DNA of 64,000 bases, from positions 1 through 64,000 of the forward strand of contig NZ_LYMI01000022.1 in NCBI RefSeq assembly GCF_001660815.1. The letters run 5' to 3'. This document shows, in pieces, positions 38,263-47,518 of this stretch. The DNA comes from Xanthomonas nasturtii. Its GTDB lineage: Bacteria > Pseudomonadota > Gammaproteobacteria > Xanthomonadales > Xanthomonadaceae. The translations under genes and the position numbers were made by a program. The notes beneath the pieces were generated by a model that was not told the origin of the DNA, made no database searches, and saw only the letters and a list, made by a program, of their open reading frames with translations. The first letter of the stretch is position 1. Each line of letters opens with the position of its first letter.

Positions 38263-38661
38263 ATGCTTCGCGCACGCACTGCACTCGTCATCATCACCCT
38301 CGCCGCCCTCGCACTGCAGACCACCGCGCTGGCAGCCGGCAAACCGGCCGATCGCGAGGACATCAAGGCCTACGCGCTGCAGCGCTGCCTGGATAACAAC
38401 TACGCGCGCAGCGGCAAGTACGCGCCAGACCAGCTGCGCGACCGCTCGTATCTGCTGACCACCTATGCGATGGACAACGCCAAGGCCGGGGCGACCGATC
38501 GCCTGCATCGCTTTGTCGACGCCAATACAGCGGATTTCGACAACGGCGAAGTCCCGATGAAGGACGAAGCACGCCGCGGCCCGTTCAACCGCATCTTCGC
38601 CCAATGCATGGCGTTCTACCGTTCGCCGGCATTGACCCAGTTCATCGCGCGCGAGCTCTGA
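38263..38661 (+). CDS. Small secreted protein of unknown function
   Basis: This 132-residue protein has a signal peptide (MLRARTALVIITLAALALQT, then TALA) and a helical mature domain of about 108 residues. That domain has two cysteines (LQRCLDN and FAQCMAF), which could form a disulfide. I recognise no certain family; the layout is reminiscent of small periplasmic immunity proteins such as Tai4, but no matching effector gene is nearby. It lies 190 nt after the secreted protease. Confidence 0.6.
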   Translation: MLRARTALVIITLAALALQTTALAAGKPADREDIKAYALQRCLDNNYARSGKYAPDQLRDRSYLLTTYAMDNAKAGATDRLHRFVDANTADFDNGEVPMKDEARRGPFNRIFAQCMAFYRSPALTQFIAREL

Positions 38662-38793
38662 GCCTGGCGGCAAGAACCGCAGCGCCTGACCTCACTTGGT
38701 GGATCAGCGCGCTGCCGCCACACCCGCAGCATCTGCGACGCAATCCGCAGCGCTTCATCGGCATATAGAACGCACCCCTCGACAGGAGCCGCA

Positions 38794-39801
38794 ATGACCG
38801 CACCTCGCCTATCCGGCTCCCGTCGCGCACTGCTGCGCAGCGCATTGGCTGCAGGCGCGCTGGGTGCAGTGGGACCGCTCGCTGCAGCTGCGCGACAGGC
38901 TGCACAACACGCGCCCTCCACGCCCCAACCCGCACCGCCGGTGCCCTTTCCGGCCACTGGCAGCGTGCTGGTGTTGCTGGGCACCAAGGGCGGCCCGACG
39001 CCTTCGCCGTTGCGGGCGGCGACGGCCAATGCGCTGGTCGTCGACGGGCAGCCGTATCTGATCGATTGCGGTAACGGGGTGGCGCAGCAACTGGCCAAGG
39101 CCGGCATTCGCCTGCCCATGCTGCGCGATATCTTCCTGACCCATCACCACTCCGATCACAACGCAGATCTGCTCAATGTGGTGTGGCTGGCCTGGGCCAG
39201 CGGCCTGCAGACGCCGGTGCATCTGTACGGCCCACCCGGCATCGCCAGGATGGTGGATGCGTTTGTCGACATGAATGCCATCGACATCGATGCGCGCATC
39301 CGTGAGGAAGGCCGCCCGCCCTTCAGGCCGCTGATTCATGTGCATGAGTTCGACCAGCCTGGCACGGTGCTGAAGAACGATCAGCTCACCGTGACCGCCA
39401 CCTTGGTGGACCATTACACGCTCAAGCCGGCATTTGCGTATCGGTTCGAGGCACGCGACCGCAGCGTGGTGTTCTCCGGCGATACGCGCTACCTGCCTGC
39501 GTTGGCAGAGTTCGCGAAGAACACCGACATCCTGGTGCATGAAGTGATGTATCTGCCGGCGCTGCAGAAGATGCTGCAGACCAACGACAACGCACCGACG
39601 CTGCTGGACCATCTGCTCAAGAGCCATTCCACCAGCGAAGAGGTCGGCAAGATCGCCGCCGCGGCCAAGGCGAGCCTGCTGGTGCTCACGCATTTCGTGC
39701 CCGGTGGCGATGCATCCATCACCGATGCGATGTGGAGCGAAGGTGCGCGCAAGCATTACACCGGGCCGATCGTGGTCGGCCAGGATCTGATGCGGCTGTA
39801 G
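38794..39801 (+). CDS. Metallo-beta-lactamase-fold hydrolase with Tat-like signal
   Basis: This 335-residue protein has a twin-arginine-type leader (SRRALLRSALAAGALGA) and an MBL domain. The domain has LIDCGNGV, the zinc motif THHHSDHNAD, a second ligand His in HVHEFDQ/LVDHYTL, FSGDTRY and the last His in LTHFVPGG. This is the RNase Z/arylsulfatase-like branch, but the Tat signal says it works in the periplasm, so it is not tRNA processing. A candidate substrate is a phosphate or sulfate ester. Confidence 0.85.
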   Translation: MTAPRLSGSRRALLRSALAAGALGAVGPLAAAARQAAQHAPSTPQPAPPVPFPATGSVLVLLGTKGGPTPSPLRAATANALVVDGQPYLIDCGNGVAQQLAKAGIRLPMLRDIFLTHHHSDHNADLLNVVWLAWASGLQTPVHLYGPPGIARMVDAFVDMNAIDIDARIREEGRPPFRPLIHVHEFDQPGTVLKNDQLTVTATLVDHYTLKPAFAYRFEARDRSVVFSGDTRYLPALAEFAKNTDILVHEVMYLPALQKMLQTNDNAPTLLDHLLKSHSTSEEVGKIAAAAKASLLVLTHFVPGGDASITDAMWSEGARKHYTGPIVVGQDLMRL

Positions 39802-39843
39802 CGCAGGCACGTACTGCAGCTGGCCTACAGTGCAATGCCGGCG

Positions 39844-41361
39844 CTAGGCCGGCAGCGGGTTGCGTCCCCCCCACACCTGTTCGCCTGTCTTGCAATAGCG
39901 CTCGATGAAGGCCTGTTGCGACGGCATCTGCTGCACCGCGTGCTGGATCGGCTGGGCGATACCCTCGAGCAGACGGCGCAGATCGTGATCGGAGAATGCG
40001 CGGGTCAGCGGGTGATGTTGTTCCGGCATCAGGCCATGCCCCATCAGCACATGGGTCCAGGAATCGACACGAAACAGCTCGTCGGCGCCCTGCCACGCGT
40101 GTGCGCGTTCGCGCCAGGCACGCAGGCGCAGCGCCAGCGACTCGGGCAGTTCCATCTCGCGGCATTGCTGCCACAGCGGTTCCTCGCGCTGGGTGGCGTG
40201 ATAGTGCAAGGTGACGAAGTCGCGCACATGTTCCATTTCGGCGCGGCTGACGTCGTTGAACAGCTGCACCTGCGACGGTGCGATGCCTTCGGCCGGAAAC
40301 AGCGCCAGCAGCCGCACCACCGCAGAGATGGTGAGATGGATGCTGGTGGATTCCAGCGGTTCGATAAAGCCACTGGCCAGGCCAAGCGAAACCACGTTCT
40401 TGTTCCATGCCTTGAGCCGGCGGCCGGTGCGGAACGGCACCATCCAGGGATCCTTCACTGCCGGCGCGGCGGCGTCGCGCAGCAACTTGGCATGCGCTTC
40501 ATCATCGGACAGGTGCTTGCTCGAAAACACCAGGCCATTGCCGACGCGATGCTGCAGCGGAATATGCCAACGCCAGCCAGCCGCGTGCGCGATGGCGCGG
40601 GTGTACGGCACCGGCGGGCCGACCGCTTCGGTCTGCACCGCCACCGCGCGGTCGCACGGCAACCAATGGCTCCAGTCTTCATAACCGGTGTGCAGCGTCT
40701 GCTCGATCAGCAGGCCGCGAAAGCCGCTGCAATCGATGAACAGATCGCCTTCGATCACTTGCCCGTCTTCGAGCACCAGGCTGGCGACATCGCCGCTATG
40801 CGGCTGCACGGTCACCTGCTGGATCTTGCCTTCGATGCGCTTGACGCCGCAGGCCTCGCTGCGTGCGCGCAGGAACCTGGCGTATAGCGCCGCATCCAGG
40901 TGATAGGCGTAATTGACCGCCGGCTCGCCCTGCAGCGCAAAACGGTCCACGCGCGAGGCCACCGTTTCCAGGCAGTAATCGCCGAAGCTGCCCGGCATGC
41001 CGCGGCGCCGGCTTTCCAGCCATAGATGGTGGAACGCGCACACCAGGGTGCCCTGCCCGGTGATGCCGAACGGATGGATGTAGCGCTCGCCCTGGCGGCG
41101 CCAATGCTCGAAGGAGATCGACAGCTTGAAGGTGCCGGCCACCGCGCGCAGGAATTCCTGCTCGTCGATCTGCAAAAACCGGTGGAAGGTGCGGATGGGT
41201 GGCACGGTGGATTCGCCCACGCCCACGGTGCCGATCTGTTCCGACTCGACCAGGGTGATGTCCAGCAGGTCGCGAAATTGATGCGAGAGCGCACAGGCTG
41301 CAATCCAGCCGGCCGTGCCACCACCGGCGATCACCACCTTGCGAATCTGAGCCTGAGTCAC
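39844..41361 (-). CDS. Flavin-dependent tryptophan-halogenase-type protein
   Basis: This 505-residue protein has the FAD-binding GGGTAGW (13-19), the halogenase signature GWRWHIP, and the catalytic lysine in GTFK (residue 79, as in PrnA). The conserved EPLEST lies in the second half. All key residues for hypohalous-acid chemistry are present. Xanthomonas enzymes of this group brominate indoles in vitro; the natural substrate is unknown. The GTG at 41361 is chosen because AGGAG lies 6 nt upstream; an ATG at 41400 has no such site. It is the last gene of the TonB-receptor cluster. Confidence 0.88.
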   Translation of the reverse strand: MTQAQIRKVVIAGGGTAGWIAACALSHQFRDLLDITLVESEQIGTVGVGESTVPPIRTFHRFLQIDEQEFLRAVAGTFKLSISFEHWRRQGERYIHPFGITGQGTLVCAFHHLWLESRRRGMPGSFGDYCLETVASRVDRFALQGEPAVNYAYHLDAALYARFLRARSEACGVKRIEGKIQQVTVQPHSGDVASLVLEDGQVIEGDLFIDCSGFRGLLIEQTLHTGYEDWSHWLPCDRAVAVQTEAVGPPVPYTRAIAHAAGWRWHIPLQHRVGNGLVFSSKHLSDDEAHAKLLRDAAAPAVKDPWMVPFRTGRRLKAWNKNVVSLGLASGFIEPLESTSIHLTISAVVRLLALFPAEGIAPSQVQLFNDVSRAEMEHVRDFVTLHYHATQREEPLWQQCREMELPESLALRLRAWRERAHAWQGADELFRVDSWTHVLMGHGLMPEQHHPLTRAFSDHDLRRLLEGIAQPIQHAVQQMPSQQAFIERYCKTGEQVWGGRNPLPA

Positions 41362-41401
41362 TGCGCACTCCTGGGAGATGGGTTGCAGGCGGTCTTGCAC
41401 A

Positions 41402-42448
41402 TCAGCGGTTCAACTTGCCGATCAACATGGCGCGCAACTGCCGCGCCAGCATCGGGTCGAGCGGACCAAGCGCCTGCCGCGCCGGTTCGGGCAGATGTTC
41501 GCCGGCCTGCCCGGCAGGGCCGAACACGTAGTAATCGAACAGCGCGCGCCATGCCTGCTTCTCTGCTGCCGGGCGGTCGCGAATAGCCCACAGCGCGTGG
41601 TAGAGCGCCGGCATCGCGGCCGGCAGCTGCGCGGGCGCACTGCTCCACCAGTAGTTGATGAGCACGTTGAAGGGCTGCAGCGATTCGACGTGATGCCACC
41701 ACATGCCGGGAATGAACAACGCATCGCCCGGCGCAAGCACCACGCTGCGCGCATGCGGCAAGGCCTCGGCAAAGCGCGGAAAGCGCTGCAGATCCGGCTG
41801 GGCGAAATCGACCATGCTCACCACCTGCCCCCCCGGCGTGGGATCGAGCGGGCCCGGGTAGAGATTGGCCACCTGCTCCGGTGGAAACAGCGTAAACCGC
41901 CGTTGCCCGACTGCGCAGCACGCCAGATTATCCAGTGCATCGTAGTGACACGAGGCAATCACGCGGTTGCCGATCCAGATGCTGGGCTGCACGGGGCTGC
42001 CGTGGGCAGTCACATCCAGCGAGTTGTCTGCACGCAAACCCGGCAGGTTGGCATCCACCGGCAACGAGGCCAGGTAATAGGTGGGCGGTTGCACGTCGTT
42101 GCGATGTGCCGCAATGGCATCCAGCAAGGTGCTCACGCTGCCGCGCTGCACCTCGAAGTTGAGCGCACTGCAATCGTCGCGATAGAACGGGCGGCTGCCG
42201 ATGTCCGGGCCGCCGTAGGAATACTGCAGATGCCGGCCGGTATCGTGCGCCCGTACCAGCGCCATGGCGTCCTCGGCGCTGCGCAGCCCCGCCTGCACCA
42301 GCGACCAGTGGCGTGCCACGCCACGCAGCACCACCGGCTCGGCGGCGTCGCAGAGTGCAGCCAGCGGCAATGCGTCGGGAGTGCAGTCGCTGCGCTCGGC
42401 AATGACGGCACGTGCGGCGACAGAGGGATCGGTTGCGCGTACGGCCAT
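41402..42448 (-). CDS. Cupin-like JmjC-type protein (cupin_8; 'Pass1'-like)
   Basis: This 348-residue protein resembles Fe(II)/2-oxoglutarate oxygenases. A cupin/JmjC core from about residue 160 has SCHYDALDN (HxD iron ligands) and FIPGMWWHHVES (third His). Its substrate is unknown. Relatives are found with SapC and halogenase genes beside TonB receptors in xanthomonads and Caulobacter. The start lies 4 nt after the SapC stop. It ends 40 nt before the halogenase GTG. Confidence 0.85.
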   Translation of the reverse strand: MAVRATDPSVAARAVIAERSDCTPDALPLAALCDAAEPVVLRGVARHWSLVQAGLRSAEDAMALVRAHDTGRHLQYSYGGPDIGSRPFYRDDCSALNFEVQRGSVSTLLDAIAAHRNDVQPPTYYLASLPVDANLPGLRADNSLDVTAHGSPVQPSIWIGNRVIASCHYDALDNLACCAVGQRRFTLFPPEQVANLYPGPLDPTPGGQVVSMVDFAQPDLQRFPRFAEALPHARSVVLAPGDALFIPGMWWHHVESLQPFNVLINYWWSSAPAQLPAAMPALYHALWAIRDRPAAEKQAWRALFDYYVFGPAGQAGEHLPEPARQALGPLDPMLARQLRAMLIGKLNR

Positions 42449-42452
42449 GTGC

Positions 42453-43211
42453 TTAGGCAAACGCGGCAACGGGGTCGCTGTGCGATAGCTGCAGGCGGCG
42501 CTGCTTCTCGGCCATCAGCCGGCGCACATTGTGCTGCGATGCCAGCATCAGGAAGGCGCCTTCCAGATAACCGGCCTGATGCAACTGGTGCAGCGCAGGT
42601 GCATCGAGCGCGGCGAGCCGCTCGCGGTCGATGGCGAACAACCCTTGCAACTGCGTGGCATGGCTGGCATCCAGGGCCACGTCCAGGCGCACCGGCTGGA
42701 TCAGGCCCAGCGTATCGAAGGCGGCCGCCATCGCCTGCCCGGCGTCCACGCCCTCGCGAATGCCGCGCAACACGCCGATGATGTGCTCCAGATACGGGCT
42801 GTGGCCGCCCTGCGGCAGGAACACCGGCTCGCCCTCGCTCCGGCTCACGCGCGGATGCTCCATATCGAGATGGATCACCGGCTCCTGCACCAGCGCGCCG
42901 TCGATGTGCTGCTCCTGGAACCCGATCAGGAACGGCCCCTTGGCGACGATGCCCGGCAGGTAGCTGGCATTCCAGCGCCCGTCCTGCAGAAACAGGTTTT
43001 CGTCCTGCGCAAAGCCCAGCAGCGCGACCGACTGATAACCGCCGTTGGCCGGGTCCTTGCGGAAGAACAGCGGGTACTCGCGCTGCAGCTCGGCGTACTC
43101 GGTGACGAAGGCCGGCACCACGCCAACCGCATCGCCGAACTCGGCGCCGAAGCGCAGGATCACGTGCAGATCGTGATGCGCCACATTGTTGAGCACTGCG
43201 TATCGCGTCAT
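42453..43211 (-). CDS. SapC family protein
   Basis: This 252-residue protein has YPLFFRKDPANGGYQSVALLGF and NLFLQDGRWNASYLPGIV, the central SapC blocks, with no signal peptide. The name comes from a Campylobacter S-layer locus, but in xanthomonads the gene is tied to TonB receptor, cupin-like and halogenase genes, as here. Its biochemical role is not known. The start at 43211 excludes 20 upstream codons that do not resemble the family. Confidence 0.85.
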   Translation of the reverse strand: MTRYAVLNNVAHHDLHVILRFGAEFGDAVGVVPAFVTEYAELQREYPLFFRKDPANGGYQSVALLGFAQDENLFLQDGRWNASYLPGIVAKGPFLIGFQEQHIDGALVQEPVIHLDMEHPRVSRSEGEPVFLPQGGHSPYLEHIIGVLRGIREGVDAGQAMAAAFDTLGLIQPVRLDVALDASHATQLQGLFAIDRERLAALDAPALHQLHQAGYLEGAFLMLASQHNVRRLMAEKQRRLQLSHSDPVAAFA

Positions 43212-43541
43212 TAAAAACTCCGGCCGCCATCCCTCGCGGAAGACTGCAGTCAATAAAGAATTCGGTCGCACGCACTACACCGTGCGTGTCGACACTGAGC
43301 ATTGCCAAAAATCGCTGCGCCGGCAAGTCGCAAGGCAGCAATGCGCGGCATGAGTGCGAACGCCAGCGTGCGGGACGTCCGTGCGCACAACGCATGCGGT
43401 GACCAGACGCATGCATACAGCGTGCGCGACTGCCGTGTGGCTGCATGCGGTGCGCGAACGCCTGCCTGCACAACCGGTCGCGGCCGCCATCAGATGATGG
43501 CGGCCGCAGGTGCACCCACCGGCATGCACCGGCTCGCCGGA
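43212..43541. other. 330-nt gap between TonB receptor and SapC genes
   Basis: No gene is supported. The gap contains the strong hairpin at 43480-43507. The remaining sequence could hold a second promoter for sapC-cupin-halogenase. Confidence 0.45.
43480..43507 (-). terminator. Perfect 13-bp stem-loop after the TonB receptor gene
   Basis: GCGGCCGCCATCA pairs exactly with TGATGGCGGCCGC around a 2-nt turn (or 12 bp with a 4-nt loop), 35 nt after the receptor stop. There is no T-run behind it on the minus strand. It is more likely an intercistronic mRNA-stabilising or attenuating structure than a full terminator. Confidence 0.55.
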
Positions 43542-46500
43542 TCAGAACGCGTAACGCACACCCAGCGTGTAACGCGGCTGCTGGTCGATCAAACGCACGA
43601 TCTGCTTCTCCGAACGCCCATGCCACCGGACATCTTCGCCGGTGAGGTTGATCGCCTCGAAGCCAAACGACAGCTGCTTGTTGAGTGCATAGCTGACGCT
43701 CAGATCGAACTGGTGGTACGCCTCGACGTAGTACGGGTTGCGGTTGGATGCATCCTGATTGGCCGCAATCAGATACTCGTCGCGCCAGTTCCAGGCCAGG
43801 CGTGCGCTCCAGCCGTATTTTTCGAACATCAGCATCACGTTGGCGGTATCGCTCAGGCCCAGCAACGCAAACTGGTCGCGGTCGATGACGTTGTTGTCGA
43901 AGGCCACATCGCCTTCGACGATGGTGTAGTTGGCATAGATACCGAAGCCGCTGCTGCCGAAGAAGTACTGCCCGCCCAGCTCCCAGCCGTGGATGTTGGC
44001 CTTGTTCTGGTTGATCGGGCGCGACACGTCGAACTGGTACAACGGGTCGGCCGCGGTGCCGACCAGGTCGTAGGCATTTTCCAGCGCCAGGCTCTGCGCG
44101 GAGCTGCCGTTATAGGCGCCCAGGCCACCGGTGGCCGCTGCGTTGCGCAACAAGGCGGTGGCGGCGAACAGGGAAGTGTCGTTGGCCGAACAGGCCGCCG
44201 CCACGTCGTTGCCGGCCGCACCGACCTGCGCGGCGCAGGCACCGCTTTGCAGGAAGGCCAACGCGGCTTGTGCATCCGGCCCCGAGGTGGGGTCGGTCAG
44301 CCCGTACAGCGTCTCGCGCGATACCGTGGTGCCGATGAAATTGCTGACGCGCTTGTTCCAGAACGTGGCCGAGATATAGCTGGCGTCGGCGAAATACCAC
44401 TCCAGCGCCAGGTCGAGGTTGTCCGATTCCAGCGGGTCCAGCGTAGGCGTCTGCGAATCGCCGCTGGCCCGGTTGGACGGGTTGATCAGGATCGAGCCGG
44501 CCGGCGTGTTCGGCGTCGGCCCGGCGAGCAGGTTGTTGTACGGCGCCCGCGCAATGGTCTGGCCGAACGAGGCGCGGCCCTTCAGCGACTCGGTGATGTC
44601 GATGCTGAAATCCAGATTCGGCAGGATGTAGTTGTAGCTGGTCTTTTCGCTGAAGGGCTGCTGCTCGGCGGAACGCAGCAACTGGAAGTCGTTGTTTGCC
44701 TGCCATTGCAGCGCCGTCGGTGTGGCCACCTGCGAGGTGGATTCCACATCGGTGCGCTCGTAACGCAGGCCCAGGCGCGTATTGGTGGTCATGCCGGAGA
44801 TGTCGCCGGTCAGTTCCAGTTGCACGTACGCCGCACGGGTCTTTTCTTCGACCTGGTTGTTGGCGCTGTACAGCGGGTTGTAGCGCGTCTGCGCGCCGTA
44901 CTGGCTGCCACCCCACAGCGCCAGCTGGCTGGCATCGCCGCGCCACGCATTGCGTGCCGTGCCGTTGGCATTGAAGTCGTCGAACATGCCGACAATGCTT
45001 ACCGGCCGCAGCAAGTCCGTCATGCCCGGCTCCCTGCCGGCATTGGCCACGCCCCAGTCGCCCAAGGTGGAGTTGTTATCGCTGGTCAGGCGATGCATGG
45101 TGGTGTTGGACGAACTGACACCGAACTGGAAGCGCCCGTCGTCGAAGTCGAACTTGCCATCCAGGCGGCCTTCCTTGGTTTCGGTCACCTGCTTTTGATA
45201 GTAGATGCGCTGCACCTGCGAGCCGAGATTGTTGGTGGTGAAATCCGGATTGACCACGCCATTGGTGCCGGCCAGCGAATCGGCCACGGTGGGGTACCAC
45301 GTGCGCGCGCCGATCGGCAGCGAATTGTTGAACCACAATTCCTGCCCCCATTGGCCGCCGCACGAAGGGCCATTAGTGCAATTGTTGGTGCCGGCAAAGC
45401 TGAAATAGGTCGCGCTGCCGCCGGTGATCGGGTCGTTGGGCAGGCTCTGGGTCTTGGAGTTGTGCGCATCGAAGGTGAGCTGGAAGCGGTCGCTCACCTG
45501 CCAGTCCGCATTGAAGCCGAGCGAGCCGAGCGTGTACTTCTGCTCGTTGCGCTGTTGCTCCATGCCGAAGTCCTTGGCGCCATTGGGCACATCGCGCAGG
45601 TAGACCGGCGTGGCGACCGTCTGGCCGGTATCGAAGGTGAGATCGGTGAAGCTGTTGGCGCGTTGCAGCCAGATGCCCTGCTCGCCACGTTCTTCGCGGA
45701 TTTCGTTCGCCGAATAGGTGTAATCCAGGGTCAGCGTGACGCTGTCGGTGGGCGCGAACTGCAGCACCGCCTGGCCGTTCATGCGCTCGCGCTGGAAATC
45801 GGCGAATGCGTAGCGAATGTCGTTGGGCAGGCCATACAGCTGGCCGATCGCCGGTGCGTTGGTGACCACGGTGTCCGGACGCAAGGCCGGGTCGGTGCCG
45901 GTCCAGCGCTGGATGTTCCAGCGGTTCTCGGTGGCCTGCACCGAACCGCCGTGACGCTTCTGGTAGCTGGCGCTCAGGCCGATACCGAAGGTCTTGTCCG
46001 GGTTGGTGTAGCTGAAGATGCCCGACACTTCCGGGGTGAGCGAATCGCCGAACGGCTGCGAGCGGTCCGACACCATCTTGGCGCCGGCATTGGCCACCAC
46101 GCCCTCGTGATTGAACGGCTTGTCGGTCTGGATGTTGATCGTCGCACCGATACCGCCGCTGGGCGCGGTGGCGCGGCTGGTCTTGAACACCTCGATACCG
46201 GTGATGGCTTCGGACGCGAGCTGGGCGAAGTTGAACGCACGCGTGCCGACATCCACACCGCCGATCGGCGTCTGGCCGGGCGCACCGAAGGCATCGGCAC
46301 CGGGAATCAGGCGGCCGTTGAGGGTGACGGTATTGAACTGCGGGCCGAAGCCGCGCGCGGTGACCTGCGCACCCTCGCCGTCGCGACGCTCGATCGAGAT
46401 GCCGGTGATGCGTTGCAGCGATTCGGCCAGGTTGGTGTCCGGAAACTTGCCGATGTCCTCGGCACTGATCGCATCCACCACACCGGCGGCATCGCGCTTG

Positions 46501-46700
46501 ATGCCCATCGATTGATTGAGGCTGTTGCGGATACCGGTGACGGTCACCGTATCCAGCGTGGTGGCAGCGTCGCTGCTGGACTGCGGCGCCGCTGCGGGCG
46601 GCTGCGCGACATCCTGCGCAAACGCGGGATTGATGACCAACAGGCCGCCAACGAAGGTGAACATGGCCTTCGACTTGAAGCTGTTCAACGTACGACGCAT
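43542..46700 (-). CDS. TonB-dependent outer-membrane receptor
   Basis: This 1052-residue protein has a signal peptide ending NPAFA-QD, a TonB box-like LDTVTVTG, and a plug domain (about 60-180; GIKRDAAGVVDAISAEDIGKFPD is typical of the large carbohydrate-type receptors). The beta-barrel ends in YTLGVRYAF with terminal Phe. In xanthomonads such receptors import plant glycans. The ATG at 46700 (MRRTLNSFKSK) has GAGGA upstream; the ATG at 46727 has none. It heads the receptor/SapC/cupin/halogenase set. A LacI-type operator lies about 400 bp upstream. Confidence 0.92.
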   Translation of the reverse strand: MRRTLNSFKSKAMFTFVGGLLVINPAFAQDVAQPPAAAPQSSSDAATTLDTVTVTGIRNSLNQSMGIKRDAAGVVDAISAEDIGKFPDTNLAESLQRITGISIERRDGEGAQVTARGFGPQFNTVTLNGRLIPGADAFGAPGQTPIGGVDVGTRAFNFAQLASEAITGIEVFKTSRATAPSGGIGATINIQTDKPFNHEGVVANAGAKMVSDRSQPFGDSLTPEVSGIFSYTNPDKTFGIGLSASYQKRHGGSVQATENRWNIQRWTGTDPALRPDTVVTNAPAIGQLYGLPNDIRYAFADFQRERMNGQAVLQFAPTDSVTLTLDYTYSANEIREERGEQGIWLQRANSFTDLTFDTGQTVATPVYLRDVPNGAKDFGMEQQRNEQKYTLGSLGFNADWQVSDRFQLTFDAHNSKTQSLPNDPITGGSATYFSFAGTNNCTNGPSCGGQWGQELWFNNSLPIGARTWYPTVADSLAGTNGVVNPDFTTNNLGSQVQRIYYQKQVTETKEGRLDGKFDFDDGRFQFGVSSSNTTMHRLTSDNNSTLGDWGVANAGREPGMTDLLRPVSIVGMFDDFNANGTARNAWRGDASQLALWGGSQYGAQTRYNPLYSANNQVEEKTRAAYVQLELTGDISGMTTNTRLGLRYERTDVESTSQVATPTALQWQANNDFQLLRSAEQQPFSEKTSYNYILPNLDFSIDITESLKGRASFGQTIARAPYNNLLAGPTPNTPAGSILINPSNRASGDSQTPTLDPLESDNLDLALEWYFADASYISATFWNKRVSNFIGTTVSRETLYGLTDPTSGPDAQAALAFLQSGACAAQVGAAGNDVAAACSANDTSLFAATALLRNAAATGGLGAYNGSSAQSLALENAYDLVGTAADPLYQFDVSRPINQNKANIHGWELGGQYFFGSSGFGIYANYTIVEGDVAFDNNVIDRDQFALLGLSDTANVMLMFEKYGWSARLAWNWRDEYLIAANQDASNRNPYYVEAYHQFDLSVSYALNKQLSFGFEAINLTGEDVRWHGRSEKQIVRLIDQQPRYTLGVRYAF

Positions 46701-47099
46701 CGATGTGTCCTCGGGAGTGGAGTCCAACCGCCAACGGCCGATATCGCGGCATGCGACATGGCAGAATCATGGCCGCTGCCCAACGGGCCGTGGCGACCGG
46801 TGCTGCAACTGCTGGAGCCACCAACCCGACGCCTGCGCGTTCGCCATGCGCGCGCAGCCGGCATGCGGATCCGACATGCGCTGCGCATGTCTTTCCGTTT
46901 TTGCCGTGCCACACGCACTACTCGACCACTGCGCTACGTTGTGTCAGCCGCTCTTCGAACTTTCCCCTAGCACGCAACCCACCGGTCGCCCCTTCGACCG
47001 TTGACCTGCGGTGTGCTTGCACCTGGACGCTGCGCATCAACGGCAACGTGTGCCATTGCTGCAGGTTCGAACGGATGCTTTGCACCGCATGTCAGCCAG

Positions 47100-47113
47100 T
47101 GATAGCGCTAACA
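47100..47113. promoter_or_regulatory. LacI-family operator resembling the Xanthomonas xyl-box
   Basis: TGATAGCGCTAACA differs by one base from the xyl-box TGGTAGCGCTAACA as I recall it for XylR-controlled TonB receptors of xanthomonads. The surrounding 16-mer GTGATAGCGCTAACAC is a near-perfect dyad (7 of 8 pairs). It lies 400 bp upstream of the receptor start and there is no other gene nearby for it to control. Confidence 0.65.
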
Positions 47114-47241
47114 CGCAGCGCAGCCTAGTCAGGGCATAAAGGGCTTGTCACCGTGCGTTGCAGCATAGTGATGGGGGTGCACTGTTACAGCCGATACGGC
47201 AGCCGCTTGAGCCCGCATATGGTTTTCAACGCTGGCGCGGC

Positions 47242-47255
47242 TGTAAGCGTTATCA
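47242..47255. promoter_or_regulatory. Second, weaker LacI-type operator
   Basis: TGTAAGCGTTATCA fits the loose LacI/GalR pattern TGNNANCGNTNNCA but its halves are less symmetric than the first site. The two centres are about 142 bp apart, which would allow looping. Confidence 0.4.
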
Positions 47256-47480
47256 CGGCATTACGCAAAAACCGGCAAGGCACGCGGCGAAATTTGCACA
47301 ATGAAACGGCCGCAGCAGTGCCGGATGCGGCGAGTGCGCAAACGCAGAATCGAACTGACGCTGTTGGCGAAGTGGTTGTATGGCACAGGCCGCGCAATCT
47401 ACCGGACGCAGCAGCGACGCGGCGGGCGATCTCGTTACTACTTCCGCCCGCGGATGTGGAACGCAGCAGGCACGGCGCAT

Positions 47481-47518
47481 AGAAAAACGGCGCAATCTTC
47501 GCAATCGATTGCGCCGTT
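47481..47518 (-). terminator. Rho-independent terminator of the M1 peptidase gene
   Basis: AACGGCGCAATC (47486-47497) pairs exactly with GATTGCGCCGTT (47507-47518). On the minus strand the stem is followed directly by TTTTTCT. This is a textbook intrinsic terminator, 220 nt past the peptidase stop. Confidence 0.8.

Noticed and set aside
43302..46970. 1222-codon open frame on the plus strand
   Set aside because: It lies entirely opposite the TonB receptor gene, whose signal peptide, plug and C-terminal Phe are all recognisable. The product is an Arg/Gly/Ala-rich shadow without any motif.
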